The notes: a model not told the origin generated them from the letters alone. Counted from the first letter of the stretch, positions 17,206 to 26,597 are shown. The stretch: 64,000 bases of DNA from Winogradskyella aurantia (GCF_002266855.1 NZ_NGJN01000002.1:372001-436000), one strand, 5' to 3'. A program made the numbers and translations.

Positions 17206-18414
17206 TTATTTATCTACTGCCATTGTAACTTTTGAGGTTGTGCTTGGTTTTATATCCTTTAACTTTCTCGTATACCGCCTTCCATTTAAAAATTGTCCTA
17301 TAACAGAACTTCTAACAAATAAATGATAGGTTAGAAAGCAAATAAAGAAAGTAGTGCACATCACAATTAAAAACTTAATTGTGGCAGGTAAGGCCCAATC
17401 TTTAATAAGAACCGGCAGTATTGCAGTAAAGGACAAATGAATAAGATATACCCAATACGAGGCATCTGAAATATAACGCATAATAGGTGAGTGGTTACTC
17501 GCATACCTGATAAACAAACCCGTGACTCCAAATATCAAGCACCAAACCATAACAGACTTAATAGCAATTGCACCCCATAAATTAAAACTTTCATGCCAGA
17601 AGAAATAGCCAGTAAATAAGGCCACACCTATTCCTGTAGATATAAAATCCAGTTTCATCATCCTATCTAATAGGTGTTTCGATTTAAATAGAACCCAACC
17701 TATGATATAAAAGAAGGCATAGTATGTAAATGTATTGACATCTGGGATAAAGGAACCAGAAGTGGCTACTTGTGAGGTATTCATAAATAGATACACCATT
17801 GCAGTGAAAATGGCCAAAACCAATATTCTTAAAACCGGTTGTTTAATCAACGTATTGAACATTTGCGTTAAATTGGATCCGAATTTTCGAAATCGCTTTG
17901 TGATTAAAGCTAGTAATACTGTGAATCCTGTAATAAGCGCTAAATAATAAAGGAACCATAAATGAAAGGTACTTCCCGGGATATAACCTTCAGATGTGGA
18001 GAAAAATGATAGAGCTGTCTCCATTGCTTGAGGGTCTCCTGCGAAAGATAACCGCGTATAGACAAAAGAAAAAATAATTGATGGCCATAGTAAAAAAACA
18101 AAGACCAAAAATGGAAAAACAATCCTTTGTACACGATTCTTTACCATGCGCAAGGGCTGCCGTTCATAAAATAACATAGCTCCAAAGAAACCGGCAACAA
18201 AAAAGAAAATCTGCATTCTAAATGCATGGATAAAATCCACGATATAGTCGTTGGTCCAATGGGTTGCGTTCGGGTCTTTCAAGGACCAGACGTTCCCCCA
18301 ATCAGTGACTGCATAAGTTATCGCTGAATGAATAACTAAGCCTAAGAGCATCATTATAGCTCTTAGCGCATCCATGGAGTGGAGTCGTTCTGTTTTATGA
18401 GGAGTAGTTTTCAT
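17206..18414 (-). CDS. acyltransferase 3 family membrane protein (copy 1, OpgC/MdoC-like)
   Basis: About 402 residues and ten helices. The signature near the N-terminus is RLHSMDALRAIMMLLGLVIHS, with the conserved His of the acyltransferase-3 fold. The family transfers acetyl or succinyl groups to periplasmic glucans, LPS or exopolysaccharides. The start is the ATG at 18414; a TTG three codons upstream is less likely. The protein is clearly paralogous to the one encoded at 19915-21129: both have the same RLH-D-LRAIMM motif, the FIRF/FIRY-S-M-YVSD-type segment and the NGR-Y-RK ending. An AmpG-like transporter separates the two copies. Confidence 0.9.
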   Translation of the reverse strand: MKTTPHKTERLHSMDALRAIMMLLGLVIHSAITYAVTDWGNVWSLKDPNATHWTNDYIVDFIHAFRMQIFFFVAGFFGAMLFYERQPLRMVKNRVQRIVFPFLVFVFLLWPSIIFSFVYTRLSFAGDPQAMETALSFFSTSEGYIPGSTFHLWFLYYLALITGFTVLLALITKRFRKFGSNLTQMFNTLIKQPVLRILVLAIFTAMVYLFMNTSQVATSGSFIPDVNTFTYYAFFYIIGWVLFKSKHLLDRMMKLDFISTGIGVALFTGYFFWHESFNLWGAIAIKSVMVWCLIFGVTGLFIRYASNHSPIMRYISDASYWVYLIHLSFTAILPVLIKDWALPATIKFLIVMCTTFFICFLTYHLFVRSSVIGQFLNGRRYTRKLKDIKPSTTSKVTMAVDK

Positions 18415-18530
18415 TTTATTCAAAAGTTTCTAATAGTGTTCTAGTTTGCCTTTTTTTTACGAGTTTATGAATAAAGTCAGTTACAGTGCAACCAGGACAT
18501 GTGTATTTTAAATAATTCTCTGTTATGGGA

Positions 18531-19895
18531 TTAATCTTCAATGACATGAGGTGTTACCAAGGTGTGGTCTAAAACGGTAAAGCTGTCGACCTTATCTTGA
18601 TGATTTCTAAAATTAATGAACTGGACTATAATCCCCATAATTAGGGGCATTAATGCGGTAATGTAGAACACGTAATCCCAGCTAAAATTAGCTTTTAAAA
18701 CACCCACTATGGCTGAGCCTGAGGCTCGACCCATATTAGATAAGGCCATGTATAGCGTAAACTGTGTTGCTGCTACGGTCTTCCAGCAAAGGTTCATGCC
18801 AGAAGCAAATACAGCGATACATAAAAATGTATATAAGGTGTAGTAAAGAAGAATAAATCCATATATATAGATATTGCTATTCCAAAAGCTAGTTGTAAAA
18901 GCAAAAATTGCAATTATACCCGCAATAAGTCCTAAGTATAGGGTAAGCATTTTCAGTTTCCCAAAATAATCGACCATATAGCCACCAATGAACATCCCTA
19001 AAAATCCAGCTAGTATATTTATAATTGAAAAGGCTTCCGAAAAGAAGGTGTTGGACCAACCTAATTCCTGAATTGTAAAGATGGGAAGAATAGTGTCTAC
19101 AAGTCCGTACATAATTCCGATAATAAAAACGGCTACACAAAAAATAAGACTAGAACGCAATCTCACCACTCTATAAAGGCTCTTTAAAATCTGTTTCCAG
19201 CTTCTTAATTGACTTTCCTTAGATTCGTGATTTGCTTCGCCTTTGGTCCAAGGCATGATTTTTTCTCCTGGGCGCTCGGTGAAATAAATGGGCACAAGCA
19301 TAATTAATGCTACAGCAATGGCTAAAGACGAAATGGCTAAGGAAAAACCAAGGTTATTGATTAGGGCCGTACCTACTATTAATGACACTGATGTACCAAT
19401 AATCTTGGTGCCCCACATTAAGCCATTAGCCCTGGCTTGTTCATCAATGGGAATGACATCTACAGCCATACCATCTGTTGCTACATCTTGAAAAGCACCA
19501 AAAAAGCTGATAAAGAACCCTGTTAGCATTAAGCCTGACATGTTATTAAGGGGGTCTGGAACTAAGCCAATACTTAAAAAACTGAGAATAAGCCCGAGTT
19601 GACCAAAAATAACCCAAGGGCGTTTGCGTCCCATGGATAAAATAGTAAAACGATCCATAAGTGGAGCCATAAGTATTTTAAAACTCCATGGAATACCTAT
19701 GATGCCAACGAACGCAGCAATGTCCAATGCTGATTTGTCATTCATGGCTAACCATGCCGGTATAGCAAAAAACGTTATGCCTTCCGGAATACCCTGGGCT
19801 GTGTATAATGCAGAAAATGAAAAATAACGGGATAGGGCACTGCCCGTTAAACTTCGACTGAACTTTAAGTTAAATCGCTTTGTGGGATTATTCAT
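18531..19895 (-). CDS. MFS transporter, AmpG-like (PAT family)
   Basis: A 454-residue major facilitator protein with about twelve helices. The segment YFSFSALYTAQGIPEGITFFAIPAWL and the later PLMDRFTILSMGRKRPWV loop match the AmpG/peptide-acetyl-CoA transporter group; QDVATDGMAVD is another strong family motif. Family members carry anhydro-muropeptides or acetyl-CoA. The gene sits exactly between two acyltransferase-3 paralogs on the same strand (107 bp and 19 bp away). An acyl-donor or modified-sugar transport role is therefore attractive, but the substrate cannot be read from sequence. Confidence 0.9.
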   Translation of the reverse strand: MNNPTKRFNLKFSRSLTGSALSRYFSFSALYTAQGIPEGITFFAIPAWLAMNDKSALDIAAFVGIIGIPWSFKILMAPLMDRFTILSMGRKRPWVIFGQLGLILSFLSIGLVPDPLNNMSGLMLTGFFISFFGAFQDVATDGMAVDVIPIDEQARANGLMWGTKIIGTSVSLIVGTALINNLGFSLAISSLAIAVALIMLVPIYFTERPGEKIMPWTKGEANHESKESQLRSWKQILKSLYRVVRLRSSLIFCVAVFIIGIMYGLVDTILPIFTIQELGWSNTFFSEAFSIINILAGFLGMFIGGYMVDYFGKLKMLTLYLGLIAGIIAIFAFTTSFWNSNIYIYGFILLYYTLYTFLCIAVFASGMNLCWKTVAATQFTLYMALSNMGRASGSAIVGVLKANFSWDYVFYITALMPLIMGIIVQFINFRNHQDKVDSFTVLDHTLVTPHVIED

Positions 19896-19914
19896 AGTGT
19901 CGTCGAGATAAGTT

Positions 19915-21129
19915 TCATTTATCTAATTGCAGCTGCGGTTGTTGTGCAAGATAGGCTTTTCGTATCTCTGAAATTTTTCTAGGGTAGGTTCTGCCATTTA
20001 AAAACTTGCCAATAAAAGTCGTTCTTACGAAATAATGATAAGTTGCAAAGCAAATGATACTTGTGGTCGTGGTTACAATTAGGAATTTAAATCCTGCAGC
20101 AATGTCCCAGTCGGCAATTAGTGCAGGTATGATTATGGTTAGAGGCAAATGGAATAAATAGACCCAATAGGATGAATCTGAAACATAGCGCATTCTCGCC
20201 GAGTGATGGCTCCCAAAGCGGATAAATAGACCGGTGATACCAAAGATGAGTAGCCAACAGCATAAGCATCTTATAACCATGATTAAATAAAGAGACAAAC
20301 CGCTGGTATCTGCAAAAAAGTACCATGTAAATATGGCGGTACCTAAAAGTGTAAATTGCCAATCGTATCGTTTGAAGGTATTCAATAATGACTTGGCTTT
20401 AAAAAGTAACCAACCTACCATATAAAAATAAAAGTAAAAGAAAAAGGTACCCAATTCGGGCACAAAACTTGTGGAGGTGTTCACCCAAGTTCTATCCATA
20501 AATACTAGGATAAGTACCGTTAAAGCTGTAAATATTACAAGACGTACTATCGGTCTTTTAAAAATTTCAAAATAGTATTTGTTAATAGTGCCTGAGGTTT
20601 TTGGTAAGGTTTTAAAAAGACTTCCCAGAAAAAACGAGACGACGGAAAACATTATAAGGTAATACAAAAACCAAAGGTGCATGGTTTTATTAGGAATAAA
20701 GCTCGCAAGGTTTGGGAATCTTTCGGCAGCTATGGCAAAAGCGTCTGTATTGCCCTCAAAAACATTAAGGGTATATTGCATTCCACCAACAACGGGTACA
20801 AATAAAATAATCACAAAAACAACAAACGGCCAAGTGAGGCGCTGCATTCTATTTTTAAACATTTGCCGTTTTCCACGCTCATAGAATAACAGGGCAGCGA
20901 AAAATCCAGCCACCAACATAAATATGGGCATTCTAAATACATGGATTATAGAGCCAATCCACCCTAAATCTGGATTAAAGTTGTTAAGGTCTCGGATGAG
21001 CCAAGCGCCTTGTGGTTCTCCACCAGTATAGGTTATGACAGAATGTAAAACAACACCAAGCATCATCATGATGGCGCGCAGAGAATCTAGAGCGTGCAAT
21101 CGCTCTGTTTTGTGTGGAATAGATTTCAT
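19915..21129 (-). CDS. acyltransferase 3 family membrane protein (copy 2, OpgC/MdoC-like)
   Basis: A 404-residue protein of about ten helices with the acyltransferase-3 motif RLHALDSLRAIMMMLGVVLHS. It is the clear paralog of the protein at 17206-18414 and nearly the same length. The main differences are in the loops after helices 1 and 4, so the two may accept different acceptors. The MFS gene starts 19 bp downstream, so the two are probably cotranscribed. The upstream 150 bp holds a long inverted repeat. The likely role is O-acylation of an exported glycan; the acyl group and acceptor are unknown. Confidence 0.9.
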   Translation of the reverse strand: MKSIPHKTERLHALDSLRAIMMMLGVVLHSVITYTGGEPQGAWLIRDLNNFNPDLGWIGSIIHVFRMPIFMLVAGFFAALLFYERGKRQMFKNRMQRLTWPFVVFVIILFVPVVGGMQYTLNVFEGNTDAFAIAAERFPNLASFIPNKTMHLWFLYYLIMFSVVSFFLGSLFKTLPKTSGTINKYYFEIFKRPIVRLVIFTALTVLILVFMDRTWVNTSTSFVPELGTFFFYFYFYMVGWLLFKAKSLLNTFKRYDWQFTLLGTAIFTWYFFADTSGLSLYLIMVIRCLCCWLLIFGITGLFIRFGSHHSARMRYVSDSSYWVYLFHLPLTIIIPALIADWDIAAGFKFLIVTTTTSIICFATYHYFVRTTFIGKFLNGRTYPRKISEIRKAYLAQQPQLQLDK

Positions 21130-21148
21130 AGAATTTTTTTAAAATAAA

Positions 21149-21267
21149 ACAGGCAAATCAGTAACAGCTTTATCATTAACTAAACTCAATAACTTCAAAC
21201 ACTAAAACTTCTTTAAAGTGTATTGCAGTGCCATTACTGATTTTCTATCTTCACATAAAATGCCTGT
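21149..21267. repeat. interrupted inverted repeat between two minus-strand genes
   Basis: The left arm is a contiguous 16 nt (21149-21164: ACAGGCA then AATCAGTAA). The right arm is the exact complement in two pieces, TTACTGATT (21234-21242) and TGCCTGT (21261-21267), separated by 18 nt. The folded form would be a 9-bp stem with a 69-nt loop, stacked under a 7-bp stem across a bulge. It lies downstream of the SnoaL-like lipoprotein gene and upstream of the acyltransferase gene. It may act as an RNA structure or protein site; there is no U-run typical of a terminator. Confidence 0.6.
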
Positions 21268-21279
21268 TATTTGTATTTG

Positions 21280-22197
21280 CTACAGTTCTGGCATGTAGCC
21301 TAACTGCTGAAAGATTGTTAAATTATCATAATAGGCGTCCTCTCTAGAGGCCTTCCCATTTTCATCAAAGGTCCAAACGCTCATACCATGAGTTGTAATT
21401 GGTTTGTTGGTTGTTTTACCTTGAAAAGCTCCAGTATTGGTACCCGTGCATGTCCAATTGATTATGGCCTTATTTCCTGAAACCATGTAATTATCTAAAG
21501 CCACATGAAAATCAGGGAAACCACCAAAGAATACATCCATGAGGTCGGTACCATACCCATCTGAGCTTGTAATAATCACTTCACCATTTTGTGTACGCAC
21601 AAAATCATTTGTCATAGCGGCCTTCATAGCCGGCTTGTCATACGCGTTCCAAGCTTTAACGATGGCATCAATACCTGCTTTAACAGTTTTCTCATCTACT
21701 GACATTGCTTTTTGGGCTTCAAGGGCTTGCATTTCCATGACAATGGCTGTTGGGTCCCAATAGCCATATTCCTTAACAATTTTATCCCCTACGATTTGAA
21801 ATGTCATATGAATGGGCATATCCACGACCTTACCAGTAGCAGCAATGGTTCCTTGCCAGTCTAGCCAAGCGTTAACCCAAGTGTCGCCTTTGTCGGTAAT
21901 CACCATTTCAAACTCTTGGTCTTTATCTAAAAAGCCGCGTTTTGAGTAATTGGCATCATTAGCCTTGTGATAAGCTACGATGTCCTTATTTAAAACAGGA
22001 TTATCCTTAGTGTTAAAATAAGACTTAGAGGTATCAGCCAAAACCATCGCGTCCTTGTCGTAATTCATCGTATTGTAATTGTCTATGTGTTTTTTTACTA
22101 CATCAATCTCTGGGGACTGTTGGGTGTATCTAGTGTCTTTCTGTTGGCATCCTACAAAAAGGATGGTCATAAGGCCTAATAAAATTATATTTTTCAT
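21280..22197 (-). CDS. lipoprotein with two SnoaL-like (ester cyclase/NTF2-like) domains
   Basis: A 305-residue lipoprotein; the lipobox is LFVGC, giving Cys17 after processing. Two NTF2/SnoaL-like halves are visible: residues about 30-150 and about 160-300. The second starts TVKAGIDAIVKAWNAYDKPAMKAAMT and contains the trademark final strands GTNTGAFQG and DENGKASREDAYYD. SnoaL-like proteins include polyketide cyclases, but many members of this fold have unrelated or unknown activity. The gene is 12 bp downstream of the secreted protein gene at 22210, so the two probably form one transcript. Confidence 0.82.
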   Translation of the reverse strand: MKNIILLGLMTILFVGCQQKDTRYTQQSPEIDVVKKHIDNYNTMNYDKDAMVLADTSKSYFNTKDNPVLNKDIVAYHKANDANYSKRGFLDKDQEFEMVITDKGDTWVNAWLDWQGTIAATGKVVDMPIHMTFQIVGDKIVKEYGYWDPTAIVMEMQALEAQKAMSVDEKTVKAGIDAIVKAWNAYDKPAMKAAMTNDFVRTQNGEVIITSSDGYGTDLMDVFFGGFPDFHVALDNYMVSGNKAIINWTCTGTNTGAFQGKTTNKPITTHGMSVWTFDENGKASREDAYYDNLTIFQQLGYMPEL

Positions 22198-22209
22198 TGT
22201 ATTGGTTTT

Positions 22210-22965
22210 TTAGTTTTGTGTCATATAAAATTCTGGTCGCATTTCAGCTTCAATTTCTTCTATTTTTAACACATTTTGAAACATGTCATACATAGTTTTA
22301 TCAATATCAGCGCCTAATAACTCATCATTAGCTTTTCCCTTAACGCCCATATCGTATTCATCTTTGGCGGCAACTGACACCATATAATATTCTGCTTCTG
22401 TACCAAAACCACTTTCATAAACTCTATAGTACATTTTAGAGCCCTTTGATGAAAACAGATTTTTGATAGCTTGCATTTTTTCCCTCACCACAGCTCTGTT
22501 GGCTGGAGTAACATATATCTTGTAATGTTCCCTGTAGTTTTCCCCTTCAGGTGTTTGGGTTATACCAGTAGGCATATAAGATAGTTCGGAATTTAGAGTT
22601 AGGATGTAATCTTTCTCTACGTCATAACATTTGTCCAAACGACTAAATAGAGGCCATACTTTGTCTCTACCAGCCTTTTCCGCCAATTGTACAACAGGTG
22701 ACGGTTTATCCAATTCTGCCATATTATTTATAGGTCGTATAAAGTAATAATGATTGTTGTTGCCTCGCATAACGAGCATAGTGACATCATCTAAAGGATT
22801 GGCTTTAACAAGTGCACTGACTTCTGCTAAGATGGATTCATATTCCCCAGTCATTGATGGTTTTACAACATCTTCATGGATGTGATATTTTTGTTGGGCA
22901 TTCATTGCCTTTGGTGCTAGGAGCAACACAACTGCCAAAAGCAATACTTTTTTAAAATTGTTCAT
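22210..22965 (-). CDS. secreted protein of unknown function with two alpha+beta repeats
   Basis: A 251-residue protein with a clear signal peptide (cleavage near MNAQQ). No family was recognised. Two similar halves can be seen (about 30-130 and 140-245). Each has a strand, a helix with charged residues, a strand ending in aromatic residues (NHYYFIRP; YYMVSVAA), then a short acidic helix. This is the order of a ferredoxin-like/dimeric alpha-beta barrel unit. The protein at 25869 has the same two-part plan, and a two-component system lies between them. The gene probably forms an operon with the SnoaL-like lipoprotein. Confidence 0.75.
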   Translation of the reverse strand: MNNFKKVLLLAVVLLLAPKAMNAQQKYHIHEDVVKPSMTGEYESILAEVSALVKANPLDDVTMLVMRGNNNHYYFIRPINNMAELDKPSPVVQLAEKAGRDKVWPLFSRLDKCYDVEKDYILTLNSELSYMPTGITQTPEGENYREHYKIYVTPANRAVVREKMQAIKNLFSSKGSKMYYRVYESGFGTEAEYYMVSVAAKDEYDMGVKGKANDELLGADIDKTMYDMFQNVLKIEEIEAEMRPEFYMTQN

Positions 22966-23129
22966 AATTAATAGCTTTTAATGGTTAATGATAAGAAGTT
23001 CAATTTTATAATTGATATATCAAGTAAATGATAATCATTGGAAAACGAAAACGACTTAGGACGGAACGGTGTTTTCTTTATCCGAAGGCTAAAGTTTAAT
23101 TATCTAAGGAATTTGATGTAGGAGTTTTA

Positions 23130-23873
23130 CTATATCGTTTGAAGACGATTTAGTAATTCATCCTTTAAGGATTTACTTATCGGAATTGATTTTTTGACAA
23201 TTACGATATGACTATTTGAAATTTCGGTGATTTGAGAAATATTTACAATGAAGGAGCGATGAACTCTCAAAAAGTGCCTTGAAGGTAACTTTTCATCTAT
23301 ATCTTTCAGTGTCATTACCAACAGGTATTCTTTATTTTTTGAATAGATGCGGCAGTAGTTTCTTTCGGCCTCGATATAAAGGATATCAGATATGTTAACC
23401 TTAACCATAGAATTCTGGTTTCTCACAAAAATACTGTCACTTAAAATATAGGACCCACTGTTTTGAGGTTCTACACCTGTTTTTTTTGACGCATTGGATG
23501 TAATTTGGCTAACAGTGAGCTCAATCGTACGTTGTAAATCTAATTTTTTAAAAGGTTTTGAAATAAAACCATAAGGGTGTGTTTTTTTAGCTCGGTTAAA
23601 ATGTGCGTCATCAATATTTGCCGTAAGATAAATCACAGGAATATTATGTGACTTTTGCATGGCTTCTGCTGTCTCAATGCCATCTAGATTTCCTTTTAAG
23701 TTAATATCTAAAAGTAAGATATCGGGTCTATCCTCTTCAATGTTAAGCAAGGCGTCTTCACCTCGGGGGACAATACCAACTACCTCATAACCCAATTCCG
23801 TAAGCTGAAGCGAGATATTAGCGGCAATAATCATTTCGTCTTCAACAATTAGTATTTTAATTTTGTTGGGCAT
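23130..23873 (-). CDS. LytTR family response regulator
   Basis: A 247-residue two-domain regulator. The receiver domain has the acidic pair in VEDE, Asp56 in DILLLDINLKG as phosphoacceptor, Thr in YLTAN and Lys in SKPFKK. A linker leads to a LytTR DNA-binding domain (about 145-245) with YIEAERNYCRIYSKNKEYLL and FLRVHRSFIVNISQI. The start ATG overlaps the kinase stop (TAATG), so kinase and regulator are translationally coupled and almost certainly partners. LytTR regulators bind direct repeats upstream of target genes; no such repeat pair was confirmed here. Confidence 0.93.
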   Translation of the reverse strand: MPNKIKILIVEDEMIIAANISLQLTELGYEVVGIVPRGEDALLNIEEDRPDILLLDINLKGNLDGIETAEAMQKSHNIPVIYLTANIDDAHFNRAKKTHPYGFISKPFKKLDLQRTIELTVSQITSNASKKTGVEPQNSGSYILSDSIFVRNQNSMVKVNISDILYIEAERNYCRIYSKNKEYLLVMTLKDIDEKLPSRHFLRVHRSFIVNISQITEISNSHIVIVKKSIPISKSLKDELLNRLQTI

Positions 23874-25762
23874 TAGGCTGCTGTATCAATTAAAAAGTCA
23901 AACTCTATATAAGTACCACTTTCTGAATATTCTGTCATTTTACCATTGAGCTGTTGCGTTAATAATTTCACTAACTGTGTACCAAAACCAGTACCTTTTG
24001 GGGCAAGACCTTTTATCTTTCCAACGCCATTATCTGATACTTTTAATTTTAAATGACTCCTGTTAATTTTTTCTAGACTAATAGAAATAGCACCATCATT
24101 ATTCTCTGGAAAGGCATATTTTAAAGCATTGGTCAGTAACTCATTTACAATGAGGCCAATGGGAACTGCTGTATCAACATCTAAATCCAAGTTCTCCATA
24201 GCGCATTCTATCTTAACGCGGTCCTCTGCATTGAAGGTGTCTAAAATACCCTCACTAAGGTTCAAAAAATAATCTTTCATTTCTATACTGCCTAGATTTT
24301 CGCCTTGATACAACTTTTGGTGAATGATACCCATGGATTGTACGCGATTTTGACTTGCAATCATGGCGTCTTTGGTCGCAGAGTCTTCAATCTGTGCAGA
24401 TTGTAATGCGATGAGGCTTTTCACCATTTCTAAATTATTCTTTACACGATGGTGAATTTCTTTGAGCAACAATTCATTCTCTGCATTTTTAGCTTTAATG
24501 ATTTTTGTGGCTTTTCTATTTTTATTAAAGAAATAGAGCAATGAAACTAAGAGTAGCCCTAATAATGCTGTAACTGCAATTATCAAGTTTTGAGTCTTGC
24601 TTTTTTGAACCAATAATAAGGCTTGACTGGCAAGTGCTTCATCTTTTTTGCCTGTTTCATATTTAACGATTGTTTCCGTTTCAAGATTGGCAACTTTTCC
24701 CTCGAGAACCTCTATCTTGTTATTAAGGGCTTTATCTTTATAAAGCAGGGCATTCTCAAAATCGCCAAGTCCAGCATAAGTTGCTGAAAGGTCTAGATAG
24801 GGTTGTATAATAGAAGTTTGTTCTTTGTCCTCGTATGCCGCAACGCCAGCTGTTAAGTGTGTTAAGGCATTTGAGTAATCGTTTTTCATGAGATAGACCT
24901 GACCTATTTCTGTTCTGTAAGTCGCGCAACGCTCTTCTCCAACATGGGTCTTGCAAAGTTCCCAAGCTTTTATATAGTCTTTCAGGGCATTGTCATAGTC
25001 TTTAGCTTTAACATAGACCTCACCTCTGTAAGAATACGCCCTAACCGGAACGAATATCTCCTCAGGTGCTTTGGTTTTTATGAGTTCTAAACAATAATCT
25101 GCAGCTTTATAGGCTTTATCAAATTCGCCCAGCTCACCATAACCAATGATTAGATTAAACTGGGCAATTGCTACTGAGGCATATTCGCCAGCGTTTTCTA
25201 GAATTGGAATCGCCTTATTGGTATAGGCAATGGATTTTTCAAAATCTTCCATCACTTGATATAACACGCCTAGTGTGCGGTAAGCACTACCTAGGCCTTT
25301 CTCATCATCTAATTCCTCATAAAGTCCAATCGCTTTAAATAAAACCTCTTGGGATTTTTCAAGTTCTCGTATGTTAAGATAATCTATGGATAAGGTTCTG
25401 TAGGTATCCGCAATTTTCTTTTTATTGCCACTCTTTTCATAGTATTCTAAAGCTTTTTCAGAGTGGTATACTATCGAGTCTGACGGGAAAATGCCATTAT
25501 AGCCGTGCCAATTGGCAAGTTCTTCATGAACTTCCGCTATTGTTTGGGGCGATTCCGAATCTAAACTCCGTTTTAGAGTTTGTAGTCCTATGGCGTGAAA
25601 ATTATCTAAGTCAGTACCTGTATAAGCATTTTGGCGCATCCAAGATAAAGAAGAGTCAATAGATACGTTTTGTAATTCTTTTGGGCTCAATATGTTAGAC
25701 TGCGAAAGCCCTAGGTATGTTGAGAGACATACCATTAATAATGTGAAGATAGTTTTAATCAT
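23873..25762 (-). CDS. TPR-containing sensor histidine kinase (HisKA_2 type)
   Basis: A 629-residue sensor. It has a signal peptide, then about 350 residues of tetratricopeptide repeats (motifs such as ALEYYEKSGNKKKIADTY). A single membrane helix follows (near 395-415), then a HisKA_2 dimerisation domain with EIHHRVKNNLEM (His437/438), and an HATPase domain with NELLTNALKYAF and DNGVGK. Thus the TPR domain is periplasmic and presumably binds a protein ligand. It is coupled to the LytTR regulator by a 1-bp overlap. Secreted proteins are encoded on both sides and may be its targets or ligands; this is inference. Confidence 0.93.
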   Translation of the reverse strand: MIKTIFTLLMVCLSTYLGLSQSNILSPKELQNVSIDSSLSWMRQNAYTGTDLDNFHAIGLQTLKRSLDSESPQTIAEVHEELANWHGYNGIFPSDSIVYHSEKALEYYEKSGNKKKIADTYRTLSIDYLNIRELEKSQEVLFKAIGLYEELDDEKGLGSAYRTLGVLYQVMEDFEKSIAYTNKAIPILENAGEYASVAIAQFNLIIGYGELGEFDKAYKAADYCLELIKTKAPEEIFVPVRAYSYRGEVYVKAKDYDNALKDYIKAWELCKTHVGEERCATYRTEIGQVYLMKNDYSNALTHLTAGVAAYEDKEQTSIIQPYLDLSATYAGLGDFENALLYKDKALNNKIEVLEGKVANLETETIVKYETGKKDEALASQALLLVQKSKTQNLIIAVTALLGLLLVSLLYFFNKNRKATKIIKAKNAENELLLKEIHHRVKNNLEMVKSLIALQSAQIEDSATKDAMIASQNRVQSMGIIHQKLYQGENLGSIEMKDYFLNLSEGILDTFNAEDRVKIECAMENLDLDVDTAVPIGLIVNELLTNALKYAFPENNDGAISISLEKINRSHLKLKVSDNGVGKIKGLAPKGTGFGTQLVKLLTQQLNGKMTEYSESGTYIEFDFLIDTAA

Positions 25763-25811
25763 AAGCCCTTAATGGTCGGGATTAAAAGACTTAGGGGAAT
25801 GTTAAAGATAT

Positions 25812-25841
25812 AAAAAAAAGCGTTACTAAGGCAACGCTTTT
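25812..25841 (-). terminator. rho-independent terminator of the 25869-26597 gene
   Basis: On the minus strand a perfect 9-bp stem (AAAAGCGTT / AACGCTTTT) with an 8-nt loop is followed by a run of eight T. It lies 28 bp after the stop of the gene at 25869 and upstream of the histidine kinase, so the kinase probably has its own promoter. Confidence 0.85.
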
Positions 25842-25868
25842 AAATATACTGATGTAAAATTACACCTA

Positions 25869-26597
25869 TTAATCTTCTTTACTCATAGAGTCACTCTTAT
25901 CATAAATATAGCCCCAAGAATCTTCGACAGCACTTCTATACATAGCTCTCAAATTATCTGTTTTCTTTTTGCCGTGGGCTTTTTCATATACGGTCCAAAC
26001 ACCGTCTCTTGTTTCATCTAAGTCTGCATATTTATCAAAAGGCCAAGCGACTAAATAGTCTGGAGAATCTTTCGACCCACCTTCAAAACTATACCAGTAG
26101 CCACGTTCATCTCCTTCGGCTTTTTTAATTTCTGCCGAAAGCGCCTTTATGACAGTCATAAACTCTTGGTTGTTTTTTACTTGGAAATAGGTGACCCATA
26201 CTTTATCCATAGCAACTGAACTGTCATTACTTATTTCTGGCATGTAGGAGATTATGGAAGTATATATCTCTTCCATGTGAGGGGAAACGAAAGAAGGGAA
26301 CACGCTACGGCACTTGCCTGAGGCCTCATCAGCGCCTTCATCCATTTCTGCCCAATTTTCCATTCTGCTAGTTACCGCGTAAACACTACCTTTTCCTTGT
26401 AAACGGCTCCAAAAGTTCCAGGTATCGGTTCCTCCGTTTTCAGCATAACATTCTTTGTACATTTTAACGCCCTCTGCAAATTGTGCCTCATGGCCCATTT
26501 TAACTTTAATGTGTGTAAGGTTCTCAATGAAGCTGGCATTATCTTGTCCTAAGAGAAAAAAAGGAACGGCAAGCAATGATAAACATAATTTTTTCAT
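25869..26597 (-). CDS. secreted protein of unknown function with two alpha+beta repeats
   Basis: A 242-residue exported protein (signal peptide ends near LLGQD). It was not recognised as a named family. Two halves of about 100 residues each follow the plan strand, helix, strand, short acidic helix: KVKMGHEAQFAEGVKMYKE then VYAVTSRMENWAEMDE, and VTYFQVKNNQEFMTVIKAL then YLVAWPFDKYADLDE. Together they look like a tandem dimeric alpha-beta barrel (NIPSNAP/ABM-like). The protein at 22210 shares the plan. A strong terminator follows, so this gene is separate from the kinase operon. Confidence 0.75.
   Translation of the reverse strand: MKKLCLSLLAVPFFLLGQDNASFIENLTHIKVKMGHEAQFAEGVKMYKECYAENGGTDTWNFWSRLQGKGSVYAVTSRMENWAEMDEGADEASGKCRSVFPSFVSPHMEEIYTSIISYMPEISNDSSVAMDKVWVTYFQVKNNQEFMTVIKALSAEIKKAEGDERGYWYSFEGGSKDSPDYLVAWPFDKYADLDETRDGVWTVYEKAHGKKKTDNLRAMYRSAVEDSWGYIYDKSDSMSKED

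Noticed and set aside
18415..18423. Three-codon TTG extension of acyltransferase copy 1
   Set aside because: An ATG at 18414 gives the same start as the paralog (MKTTPHKTERLH and MKSIPHKTERLH).
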